Origin: APNM01 sp040361335 | GTDB taxonomy: Bacteria > Pseudomonadota > Gammaproteobacteria > Nevskiales > Salinisphaeraceae | Direction of reading: 5' to 3' | Length of the DNA stretch: 64,000 nucleotides | Assembly: GCF_040361335.1 (NCBI RefSeq) | Contig: NZ_APNM01000015.1 | Coordinates: 1-64,000, forward strand | Part shown: positions 29,923 through 37,578 of the stretch, piece after piece | How the letters are laid out: every line of letters begins with the position of its first letter | Numbering within the stretch: position 1 is the first letter of the stretch | Made by a program: the position numbers and the translations under genes | The notes under the pieces: generated by a model | The model's database searches: none | What the model was told of the DNA's origin: nothing | What the model saw: only the letters and a program-made list of their open reading frames with translations

Positions 29923-30798
29923 ATGAAATACGATTCCGTCTTCAAGCCGGGCCTGTTCGCCGGGGAGACCCACGTCGTGACCGGCGGCGGCAGCGGCATC
30001 GGCCGTTGCATCGCCCACGAGCTGGCCGCCCTGGGCGCTCACGTCGCGATCGTCGGCCGCAAGGCGGAGAAGCTGGACGCGGTCGCCGCCGAGATCGAGG
30101 AGGACGGCGGCAGCGTCTCGCGCCACGTCCTGGACATCCGCGAGGAGGACGACGTCAAGCGCGTCGTCGGCGAGATCCTCGCCGGGACCGGCGGGGTCCA
30201 CGGTCTGGTCAACAACGCCGGCGGCCAGTTCCCCTCGCCGCTGGCCGGGATCAGCGCCAAGGGCTTCGAGACGGTGGTGCGCACCAATCTCACCGGCGGC
30301 TTCCTGGTCGCGCGCGAGCTGTTCAACCAGCACATGAACAAGCGCGGCGGCAATATCGTCAACATCATCGCCGACATGTGGGAAGGCATGCCCGGTATGG
30401 GGCACTCCGGCGCCGCCCGCGCCGGCATGCTCAATCTCACGCAGACCGCGGCGGTGGAATGGGCCCCGGCGGGCGTGCGGGTCAACGCGGTGGCCCCCGG
30501 CTGGGTCGCCTCCAGCGGGCTCGACACCTATACCGATCCGTTCGTGAAGTCGATGATCCCGCGGCTCAAGGACAGCGTGCCGCTCAAGCGCCTGGCCACC
30601 GAGGCGGAGGTCAGCTCGGCGGTGTGCTTCCTGCTGTCGCCCGGGGCCGCGTTCATCACCGGCGACTGCATCCGGGTGGACGGCGGGGCGCCCTGCAACA
30701 GCCGCATGTACCCGCTGCAGGATCACGACAGGTCGAAGCCCTACAACGGCTTCCATCGCTACAAGGCGCCGGCGTCGCTGGTCGGCGACGACGGCTGA
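29923..30798 (+). CDS. atuB: Short-chain dehydrogenase, AtuB-like
   Basis: A 291-residue SDR with the cofactor site VTGGGSGIGRCIAHELA (near 21) and NNAGGQFPSPL (near 98). The classical Tyr-xxx-Lys pair is absent: the matching segment reads GHSGAARAGMLNLT, as in 2,4-dienoyl- and trans-2-enoyl-CoA reductase-type SDRs. It may reduce a double bond of a CoA thioester rather than oxidise an alcohol. Its place between AtuA and the carboxylase beta subunit equals that of atuB in Pseudomonas. I chose the ATG at 29923; a GTG at 29902 lies in the repeat arm. Confidence 0.75.
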   Translation: MKYDSVFKPGLFAGETHVVTGGGSGIGRCIAHELAALGAHVAIVGRKAEKLDAVAAEIEEDGGSVSRHVLDIREEDDVKRVVGEILAGTGGVHGLVNNAGGQFPSPLAGISAKGFETVVRTNLTGGFLVARELFNQHMNKRGGNIVNIIADMWEGMPGMGHSGAARAGMLNLTQTAAVEWAPAGVRVNAVAPGWVASSGLDTYTDPFVKSMIPRLKDSVPLKRLATEAEVSSAVCFLLSPGAAFITGDCIRVDGGAPCNSRMYPLQDHDRSKPYNGFHRYKAPASLVGDDG

Positions 30799-30854
30799 GG
30801 TCCCGGGCCGAGGCAGCGGGACGATTCGGAACAGACAGAGAGAGATTCGCCGCA

Positions 30855-32471
30855 ATGCCAGTCATCGAGTCCAATGTCGACCGCAATTCCGAGCAGTTCC
30901 AGCGGAACCGCGAGGAGATGCTGGCCGAGATCCAACGCTTCCGCGACGTGGAGGCCAAGGTCCGGGCCACGGAGGAGTCCAAGCGCGACAAGTACCACGA
31001 GCGCGGCCAGATCCTGCCGCGCGAGCGGGTCAACCTGCTGCTGGACCACGGCTCGCCGTTCCTGGAGCTGTCCACCCTGTGCGGCTACAAGCACCACGAC
31101 GACAAGGACGGCTCGCTGGCCGGCGGCAACACCATCATCGGCATCGGCTACGTGCGCGGCGTGCGCTGCCTGATCTCGGCCTCGAACAGCGCGATCAAGG
31201 GCGGCACCATGACCCCCTGGGGCGTGCAGAAGACCCTGCGCTGCCAGGACATCGCCCTGGAGAACAACCTGCCGATCGTGTCGCTGATCGAATCCGGCGG
31301 CGCCAACCTGCTGTACCAGGCGGAACTGTTCATCCCCGGCGGCAAGACCTTCGCCAACCAGGCGCGGCATTCGGCCGCGGGCCTGCCGCAGGTGACGGTG
31401 GTGCACGGTTCCTCCACCGCCGGCGGCGCCTACATGCCCGGCCTGTCCGACCACGTGGTGATGGTGCGCGGCAACGCCAAGGTGTTCCTGGCGGGGCCGC
31501 CGCTGCTCAAGGCCGCCACCGGCGAGGTCGCGACCGACGAGGAATTGGGCGGCGCCGACATGCACGGCACCCAGGCCGGCACCACCGAGTACCTGGCCGA
31601 GAACGACGTCGACGGCATCCGGCTGGCTCGCGAGATCATGGGCGAACTGGGCTGGAACGACTACTACACGCCGCCGCCGGTGCGCGACTACAAGCCGCCG
31701 CGTTACGACATCGACGACCTCTGCGGCGTGGTGCCCGCGGACTACTCCAAGCCCTACGACATCCGCGAGGTGGTGGCACGCCTGGTGGACGACTCCGACT
31801 TCCTGGAGTTCAAGGCCGACCTGGACCAGCAGACCATCTGCGGCCGCGGCAAGATCGAGGGCTACACCGTCGGCTTCATCGGCAACAACGGCCCCATCAC
31901 CACCAAGGGCGCCAACAAGGCCGGCCAGTTCATCCAGCTCTGCTGCCAGTCCAACACGCCGATCGTGTTCCTGATGAACACCACCGGCTACATGGTGGGC
32001 ACGGACTCCGAGCAGAACGGCATGGTCAAGCACGGCTCCAAGATGATCCAGGCCGTGGCCAACGCCACCGTGCCGCAGATCACCATCGTCTGCGGCGGCT
32101 CCTTCGGCGCCGGCAACTACGGCATGTGCGGCCGCGGCTTCTCGCCGCGCTTCATCTTCGCCTGGCCCAACTCCCGCACCAGCGTGATGGGCGGCGAGCA
32201 GGCCGCCAAGGTGATGGCGATCATCACCGAGGAGAAGATGGCCAAGGCCGGCCAGGACATCGACCAAAAGAACCTCGAAGCGATGCAGCAGCAGATCATC
32301 GACCAGTTCGAGGCGGAATCCGATTCGCTGGCCGCCACCGCGCGCCTGTTCGACGACGGCCTGATCGACCCGCGCGATACCCGCCGCGTGCTCGGCTACA
32401 CGCTGTCGATCTGCCGCGAGGCGGAGGCGCGCAAGGTCACCCCGAACACCTTCGGCGTCGCCAGATTTTAA
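30855..32471 (+). CDS. atuC: Acyl-CoA carboxylase beta subunit, geranyl-CoA carboxylase type
   Basis: Carboxyltransferase that moves CO2 from biotin to the acyl-CoA. At 538 residues it has the same length as I recall for AtuC. Family blocks are PRERVNLLLDHGSPFLELS, IESGGANLLYQAELF, GSSTAGGAYMPGLSD, FLAGPPLLKAATGEVATDEELGGADMHG, and NTTGYMVG and GGSFGAGNYGMCGR in the second half. The ANLLYQAE stretch is closer to what I remember of geranyl- than of methylcrotonyl-CoA carboxylase, but only an alignment can decide. Partner is the biotin subunit at 35065. Confidence 0.82.
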   Translation: MPVIESNVDRNSEQFQRNREEMLAEIQRFRDVEAKVRATEESKRDKYHERGQILPRERVNLLLDHGSPFLELSTLCGYKHHDDKDGSLAGGNTIIGIGYVRGVRCLISASNSAIKGGTMTPWGVQKTLRCQDIALENNLPIVSLIESGGANLLYQAELFIPGGKTFANQARHSAAGLPQVTVVHGSSTAGGAYMPGLSDHVVMVRGNAKVFLAGPPLLKAATGEVATDEELGGADMHGTQAGTTEYLAENDVDGIRLAREIMGELGWNDYYTPPPVRDYKPPRYDIDDLCGVVPADYSKPYDIREVVARLVDDSDFLEFKADLDQQTICGRGKIEGYTVGFIGNNGPITTKGANKAGQFIQLCCQSNTPIVFLMNTTGYMVGTDSEQNGMVKHGSKMIQAVANATVPQITIVCGGSFGAGNYGMCGRGFSPRFIFAWPNSRTSVMGGEQAAKVMAIITEEKMAKAGQDIDQKNLEAMQQQIIDQFEAESDSLAATARLFDDGLIDPRDTRRVLGYTLSICREAEARKVTPNTFGVARF

Positions 32472-32476
32472 AAATC

Positions 32477-32561
32477 AACCACAGAGACACAGAGGCGTGA
32501 AAGACAACAAAGCAAAAACAAGAATTCTCTTCTCTCTGTGGCCTCTGTGCCTCTGTGGTTC
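32477..32561. repeat. ACCACAGAG inverted-arm repeat, copy 4
   Basis: Left arm AACCACAGAGACACAGAGGC (32477-32496) and right arm GGCCTCTGTGCCTCTGTGGT (to 32560), with a 32-base AT-rich spacer. It starts 5 bases after the atuC stop. Confidence 0.9.
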
Positions 32562-32589
32562 ATTCTTTGTCAGCGCAGGGCACTGAAAG

Positions 32590-33750
32590 ATGCAAATCAC
32601 GCACGAACACCAGCAGATCTTCGACACCACCAAGCGGTTCGTCGAGGAGAACATCAATCCCCACGTCGAGGAGTGGGAGCGCGAGGGCGTCTGGCCCGCG
32701 CACGAGATTCTCAAGGGCATGGGCGACCTGGGTCTGCTCGGCATCGCCAAGCCCGAGGAAGTCGGCGGCCTGGGGCTGGACTATTCCTATCAGGTCCTGT
32801 TCTCCGAGGCGTTGGGGCATTGCACCTGCGGCGGCATCCCGATGGCGATCGGGGTGCAGACCGATATGGCGACCCCGGCGCTTGCCCGCGTGGGCTCCGA
32901 CTATCTCAAGGAGAACTTCCTGACTCCGGCCGTGACCGGCGAGCAGGTGGCCGCGATCGCGGTTTCCGAGCCGGGCGCCGGCTCGGACGTGGCCGGGATC
33001 AAGACCGTCGCCAAGCGCGACGGTGACGACTATGTGATCTCCGGCCAGAAGATGTGGATCACCAACGGCACCCAGGCGGACTGGGCCTGCATGCTGGTGA
33101 ACACGGGCGAGGGCGGCGACAACCGCCACGGCAACAAGTCCCTGATCGTGGTGCCGCTGGACGCCAAGGGCGTCGATCGCACCACCAAGCTGGACAAGCT
33201 GGGCCAGCGCAGCTCCGACACCGCCATCATCTTCCTGGACGAGGTCCGGGTGCCGGCGCGCAACCTGATCGGCGAGGAGGGTCGCGGCTTCGTCTACCAG
33301 ATGCAGCAGTTCCAGGAGGAGCGGCTGTTCCTGTCCGCCAGCATCCTCGCGGCCATGGACCGCTGCATCGAGGAGACTGCCGAGTACGCGCGCCAGCGCA
33401 AGGCCTTCGGCGGCACCATCCTCGACCACCAGTACATCCACTACCGGCTGGCCGAGCTGGCCTCCGACGTGGAGGCGGTGCGGGCGCTGACCTATCGCGC
33501 CACCGAGGCCCTGATCCAGGGCGAGGACGTGACCCTGCTGGCCTCGATGGCCAAGCTCAAGAGCGGCCGCGTGGCCCGCGAGGTCGCCGACACCTGTCTG
33601 CAGTTCTGGGGCGGCCAGGGCTACATGTGGGACAACCAAGTCTCGCAGTTCTACCGCGACCTGCGCCTGCACTCCATCGGCGGCGGCGCCGACGAGGTGA
33701 TGCTCTCGATCATCAGCAAGCGCATGGGCAACGCGCCCGCCAAGAAATGA
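32590..33750 (+). CDS. atuD: Acyl-CoA dehydrogenase, citronellyl-CoA dehydrogenase type
   Basis: A 386-residue soluble FAD enzyme. It carries the acyl-CoA dehydrogenase signatures AIAVSEPGAGSDVAGIKT (near 118) and GGQGYMWDNQVSQFYRDLRLHSIGGGADEVML at the end, with the cofactor motif MWITNG near 156. The family member in this gene position in Pseudomonas oxidises citronellyl-CoA to geranyl-CoA. Electrons would go to the EtfAB encoded upstream. The catalytic base cannot be placed with certainty by eye. Isovaleryl-CoA dehydrogenase is the main alternative. Confidence 0.8.
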   Translation: MQITHEHQQIFDTTKRFVEENINPHVEEWEREGVWPAHEILKGMGDLGLLGIAKPEEVGGLGLDYSYQVLFSEALGHCTCGGIPMAIGVQTDMATPALARVGSDYLKENFLTPAVTGEQVAAIAVSEPGAGSDVAGIKTVAKRDGDDYVISGQKMWITNGTQADWACMLVNTGEGGDNRHGNKSLIVVPLDAKGVDRTTKLDKLGQRSSDTAIIFLDEVRVPARNLIGEEGRGFVYQMQQFQEERLFLSASILAAMDRCIEETAEYARQRKAFGGTILDHQYIHYRLAELASDVEAVRALTYRATEALIQGEDVTLLASMAKLKSGRVAREVADTCLQFWGGQGYMWDNQVSQFYRDLRLHSIGGGADEVMLSIISKRMGNAPAKK

Positions 33751-33754
33751 CTTT

Positions 33755-34066
33755 AACCACAGAGGCACAGAGACACGGAGAATGTGAATTTGTGAATGAG
33801 CCACCGGCTAAAGCCGGTGGCTTCGGGTTACGGCTCAAAGCCGGATCGGTCGGCCGTAGGGCCGACCCTGAGTTCCCTCTCCCCGCCGGGGAGAGGGTTA
33901 GGGTGAGGGGGCCACAAAACAGCGCGGCCGGCCGCGCCACCCACTCTTCCCAACCTTCTCCCCCAAGGGGGAGAAGGCGAAAAATCGGCCGCCTGAAGGC
34001 GAGGGATTTGCGGATCCCCAATCACGGACTTCAAAAGGCTCCGTGCCCCTGTGTCTCTGTGGTTAG
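33755..34066. repeat. Nested repeat: ACCACAGAG arms around a composite element, copy 5
   Basis: Outer arms: TTAACCACAGAGGCACAGAG (from 33754) and CCCTGTGTCTCTGTGGTTAG (to 34066). Inside, 33800-34030 is the composite element. It begins with the palindrome GCCACCGGC-TAAA-GCCGGTGGC, then CGGGTTACGGCTCAAAGCC, a CTCTCCCCGCCGGGGAGAG hairpin, a CCTTCTCCCCCAAGGGGGAG hairpin, CCGCCTGAAGGCG, and ends CCCCAATCACGGACT. It starts 4 bases after the atuD stop and ends 23 bases before atuE. Confidence 0.92.
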
Positions 34067-34089
34067 TGCTTTTTTCGAGGATTGAATCT

Positions 34090-34902
34090 ATGAGTCTGCC
34101 CGAGACGGAAACGCTGAAGCTGGAACGGGACGGCGGCGTGCTGCACGTCACGCTGAACCGGCCCAAGGCCCGCAACGCCATGAGCGAGGCGATGCTGGCC
34201 GATCTCACCGCGGTGGCTCGCACCGCCAACGAGGACGACGGCATCCGCGCGCTGGTGCTGCGCGGCGCCGAGGGCAACTTCTGCGCCGGCGGCGACATCA
34301 AGGACATGGCGCGCGTGCGTCAGGTCCAGGGCGAGGCGGACGGCGACGCTAAGGTCGCCGCCTACAACCGCCAGTTCGGCACCATGCTGACCGCCTTCAA
34401 CGCCACCCACGCGGCGGTGGTGGCGGTGATCGAGGGCGCGGTGCTCGGCGGCGGCTTCGGCCTGGCCTGCATCTCCGACGTCGCCATCGCCCGCCGCGAC
34501 GCCAAGTTCGGCCTGCCGGAGACCGGCCTGGGCCTGCCGCCGGCGCAGATCGCGCCGTTCGTGGTCGCCCGCATCGGGCTCACCGAGGCCCGCCGGCTCG
34601 GCGTCTGCGGGGCCCGCTTCGACGGCGACGAGGCGCGCCGCCTGGGCCTGGTGCACTTCAGCGAACCCGACGAGGATGCCCTGGACGCCCGCCTGGCCGA
34701 GGTCCTGAAGCAGATCCGGCGCTGCGCCCCCAACGCCAACGCCGTGACCAAGGAACTGATGCTGCGCGTCGGCCACGAGGACATGCAGACCCTGCTCGAC
34801 GACGCCGCCTACGCCTTCGCCCGCTCCATCCGCAGCGAGGAGGGCGCCGAGGGCACCGCGGCGTTCATCGAGAAACGCCTGCCCAAGTGGGCGGAGACCT
34901 GA
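34090..34902 (+). CDS. atuE: Crotonase-family hydratase, isohexenylglutaconyl-CoA hydratase type
   Basis: A 270-residue crotonase. NRPKARNAMSEAM (near 24), FCAGGDIKDMARV for the oxyanion/Ala-Gly-Gly loop (near 70) and EGAVLGGGFGLACISD (near 120) are present. The usual first catalytic Glu (as in GGGxE) is Phe here, while the second is kept in FGLPETGLGLPPAQIAPFV. The PPAQIAPF stretch is one I associate with AtuE. It would hydrate the carboxylated product of AtuCF. The TGA stop forms the first base of the following repeat arm. Confidence 0.78.
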   Translation: MSLPETETLKLERDGGVLHVTLNRPKARNAMSEAMLADLTAVARTANEDDGIRALVLRGAEGNFCAGGDIKDMARVRQVQGEADGDAKVAAYNRQFGTMLTAFNATHAAVVAVIEGAVLGGGFGLACISDVAIARRDAKFGLPETGLGLPPAQIAPFVVARIGLTEARRLGVCGARFDGDEARRLGLVHFSEPDEDALDARLAEVLKQIRRCAPNANAVTKELMLRVGHEDMQTLLDDAAYAFARSIRSEEGAEGTAAFIEKRLPKWAET

Positions 34903-35029
34903 ACCACAGAGTCACAGAGAACACAGAGAGCTGAAAACAAGTACATCCGCGGGGCGCATCGAAGGCGGCAAGGTCGGAAACAGGTTTTTACATGCCCTCG
35001 CTCGGTGCCCTCTGTGCCTCTGTGGTTAG
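34902..35029. repeat. ACCACAGAG inverted-arm repeat, copy 6
   Basis: The left arm AACCACAGAGTCACAGAGAA begins with the last base of the atuE stop codon. The right arm CTCTGTGCCTCTGTGGTTAG ends at 35029. The spacer of about 75 bases has no other recognisable module. The atuF ribosome binding site GGAAAGGA lies just beyond. Confidence 0.9.
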
Positions 35030-35064
35030 TTTTTTCTTCTTCTTCCTGGAAAGGAATAGAACGA

Positions 35065-37089
35065 ATGGTCGGAAAGATTAGCAAGGTACTGGTTGCCAAC
35101 CGCGGCGAGATTGCGGTGCGTGTCCTGCAGGGCGCGGCGCGCCTGGGCTACGACACGGTCGCGGTCTACAGCGACGCCGACGCCAGCGCCCGGCACGTGC
35201 GGGTGGCGGATGAGGCCGTGCGCATCGGGCCGCCGCCAGTGGGCGAGTCCTACCTGGACATCGACGCCATCATCGGGGCCGCCAAGGCCACCGGTGCCGA
35301 CGCCATCCACCCCGGCTACGGTTTCCTGGCCGAGAACGCCGATTTCGCGCGGGCCGTGGAGAAGGCGGGCCTGGTCTTCGTCGGGCCGAGCCCCGAGGCC
35401 ATCGACCTGATGGGCAACAAGCGCGCCGCCAAGGCGCGCATGGAGGACGCGGGCGTCCCCTGCATCCCCGGCTACCGCTCGGCCGAGGGCTCGGAGGAGG
35501 ACGCCGCGACCCTGGCCGCCAAGGCCGAGGAGATCGGCCTGCCGGTGATGATCAAGGCGGCGGCCGGCGGCGGCGGCCGCGGCATGCGCCTGGTGGAGAA
35601 CGCCAAGGACCTGGAGGAGGGCATCAAGTCCGCCCGCTCCGAAGCCAAGACCGCGTTCGGCAACGACGAGATCATCCTGGAGAAGGCGGTCACCGGGGCC
35701 CGCCACGTCGAGATCCAGGTGATGGCGGACAGTCACGGCAACGTCATCCACCTGGGCGAGCGCGACTGCTCGATCCAGCGCCGCCACCAGAAGATCGTCG
35801 AGGAAAGCCCCTGCCCGGTGGCGGACGAGGCCCTGCGCGCCGCCATGGGCGACGCCGCGGTCAAGGCCGCGGCGGCGATCAACTACCGCGGCGCCGGCAC
35901 GGTCGAGTTCCTGCTCGACGCCGACCACAACTTCTACTTCCTGGAGATGAACACCCGGCTCCAGGTGGAACACCCGGTGACCGAGCTGGTCACCGGCGTC
36001 GACCTGGTGGAATGGCAGCTTCGCGTGGCCAACGGCGAGCGCCTGACGCTGACCCAGGACGACATCACGCTCACCGGCAGCGCCATCGAGGTGCGGCTGT
36101 GCGCCGAGTCACCGGCCGACAACTTCCTGCCGCAGACCGGGCCGATCCTGGCCTGGCGGGTGCCGGCGGGCGAGGGCGTGCGCGTCGACCACGGCGTGGT
36201 GTCCGGCGGCGAGGTCAGCCCCTACTACGATTCCATGCAGGCCAAGGTCATCGCCCACGGCCCGGACCGCGAGACCGCGCGTCGCCGTCTGTTGCAGGCG
36301 CTGGACGAGTGCATCTTCTTCGGCATGCCGTCCAACCGCGACTTCCTGCGGGTGACGGTGGCCCACGAGGCCTTCGCCAGCGGCGAGTTCGATACCGGCT
36401 TCGTGCCTACCTATTACCCCGATCCCGCCGCGGCGCTGCCGACAGCGGATTCGCGCCACCACTGCCTGGCCGCGGCGCTGTTCTTCCACGGCGACGCCGA
36501 GGCCCTGCGCCGTGACGCCTACATCGACCAGGAGCTGGTCGCCTGGCAGAGCGCCAATCCGACCCCGACGCCGGTGGTGCTGCGCGTGGGCCAGGCGGGC
36601 GACAAGATCCGGTTGCTGGTGCACGCCGAGGGCGGCAATCGTTACCGCGTCCAGCTCGAGGAGGGCGACGACCGCGCCGAACACATGCTCGAGGTCGTGC
36701 CGGACGGCGAGTACGGCCTGCGCTTCGCCTGCGACGGTCAGGGCGGGCAGGCCCGCTGCGTGCGCGAGGGCGACACCCTGTGGCTGGACGCCTACGGTGC
36801 CACGACTTCGTACGCCGACGTCACCCTCGCCGCGGCCGAGACCCGGGGCGAGGCCGGCGGCTCCGGCCAGATCACCGCCAACAGCGACGGCAAGATCATC
36901 GAGGTCCGCGTCAAGGAAGGCGAGGCCGTCGAGAAGGGCCAGACCATCCTGGTCCTGGAGGCGATGAAGATGGAGTTCCAGGTGGCCTCGGACGTCGACG
37001 GCACCGTCGAATCCGTGAACGTGGCCGCCGGCGACCAGGTCGCGGGCCGGCAATTGCTGGTCGCGATCACGCCTGCCGAAGAGGAATGA
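35065..37089 (+). CDS. atuF: Acyl-CoA carboxylase alpha subunit with biotin domain, geranyl-CoA carboxylase type
   Basis: A 674-residue biotin carboxylase fused to a biotin carrier domain. The N-terminal ATP-grasp part shows VANRGEIAVRV, HPGYGFLAENADFARA, the ATP loop AAAGGGGRGMRLV (near 166) and NTRLQVEHPVTE (near 296). The C-terminal carrier domain has the biotinylated Lys in LEAMKMEF, about 40 residues from the end. It makes carboxybiotin for AtuC. The size and position fit AtuF. Methylcrotonyl-CoA carboxylase alpha is very similar, so the substrate is inferred from neighbours only. Confidence 0.82.
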   Translation: MVGKISKVLVANRGEIAVRVLQGAARLGYDTVAVYSDADASARHVRVADEAVRIGPPPVGESYLDIDAIIGAAKATGADAIHPGYGFLAENADFARAVEKAGLVFVGPSPEAIDLMGNKRAAKARMEDAGVPCIPGYRSAEGSEEDAATLAAKAEEIGLPVMIKAAAGGGGRGMRLVENAKDLEEGIKSARSEAKTAFGNDEIILEKAVTGARHVEIQVMADSHGNVIHLGERDCSIQRRHQKIVEESPCPVADEALRAAMGDAAVKAAAAINYRGAGTVEFLLDADHNFYFLEMNTRLQVEHPVTELVTGVDLVEWQLRVANGERLTLTQDDITLTGSAIEVRLCAESPADNFLPQTGPILAWRVPAGEGVRVDHGVVSGGEVSPYYDSMQAKVIAHGPDRETARRRLLQALDECIFFGMPSNRDFLRVTVAHEAFASGEFDTGFVPTYYPDPAAALPTADSRHHCLAAALFFHGDAEALRRDAYIDQELVAWQSANPTPTPVVLRVGQAGDKIRLLVHAEGGNRYRVQLEEGDDRAEHMLEVVPDGEYGLRFACDGQGGQARCVREGDTLWLDAYGATTSYADVTLAAAETRGEAGGSGQITANSDGKIIEVRVKEGEAVEKGQTILVLEAMKMEFQVASDVDGTVESVNVAAGDQVAGRQLLVAITPAEEE

Positions 37090-37466
37090 ACCACAGAGGC
37101 ACAGGGGCACAGCGAAAGACATTTTTTATAACCACGAAGAGCACGAAAAAACTGAATGCGCCACCGGCTAAGGCCGGTGGCTTCGGGTTACGACTCAAAG
37201 CCGGATCGGTCGGCCCCACCGCCGACCCTCAGTCCCCTATCCCCGTCGGGGAGAAGGCTAGGCTTAGGGGGTCATGAAACGGCGCGGCCGACCACACCAC
37301 CGCCTCATCCCAACCTTCCCCCCAGGGGGGAGAAGGCGAAAGATTGGCCCCCTGAAGGCGGGGATTTGCGGACCCCCAATCACGGACTAAAAAAAGATCA
37401 AAAACAACACTTCATGCCCCGTGGTTATTGACTTCTCAACTCTGTGCCTCTGTGTCTCTGTGGTTG
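37089..37466. repeat. Three-level nested repeat after atuF, copy 7
   Basis: Level 1 arms: AACCACAGAGGCACAGGGGC (from 37089) and CTGTGCCTCTGTGTCTCTGT region (to 37466). Level 2 arms: ATAACCACGAAGAGCACGAA (37128-37147) and its approximate complement TTCATGCCCCGTGGTTAT (37411-37428). Level 3: the composite element at 37160-37388, same orientation and module order as 33800-34030, with scattered substitutions. It starts at the last base of the atuF stop codon. From 37467 to 37578 I see nothing further. Confidence 0.92.
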
Positions 37467-37578
37467 GCTTTTAAAATTCCGCTGATTAGCGAGCCGGCGC
37501 GGGCACCGCCGGCATGGCCGGACGCTCTCGGGCCGGTACGCCGCGCCACCTTCGGTCACAAGCGCTTTCGTGCCGGGA

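Noticed and set aside
33755..34066. Insertion sequence
   Set aside because: No transposase frame and no clear target duplication; only palindromic modules are seen.
29923..37089. Leucine (liu) catabolic operon
   Set aside because: Carboxylase, dehydrogenase and hydratase would fit, but AtuA and the SDR are present and HMG-CoA lyase is absent; kept only as an alternative.
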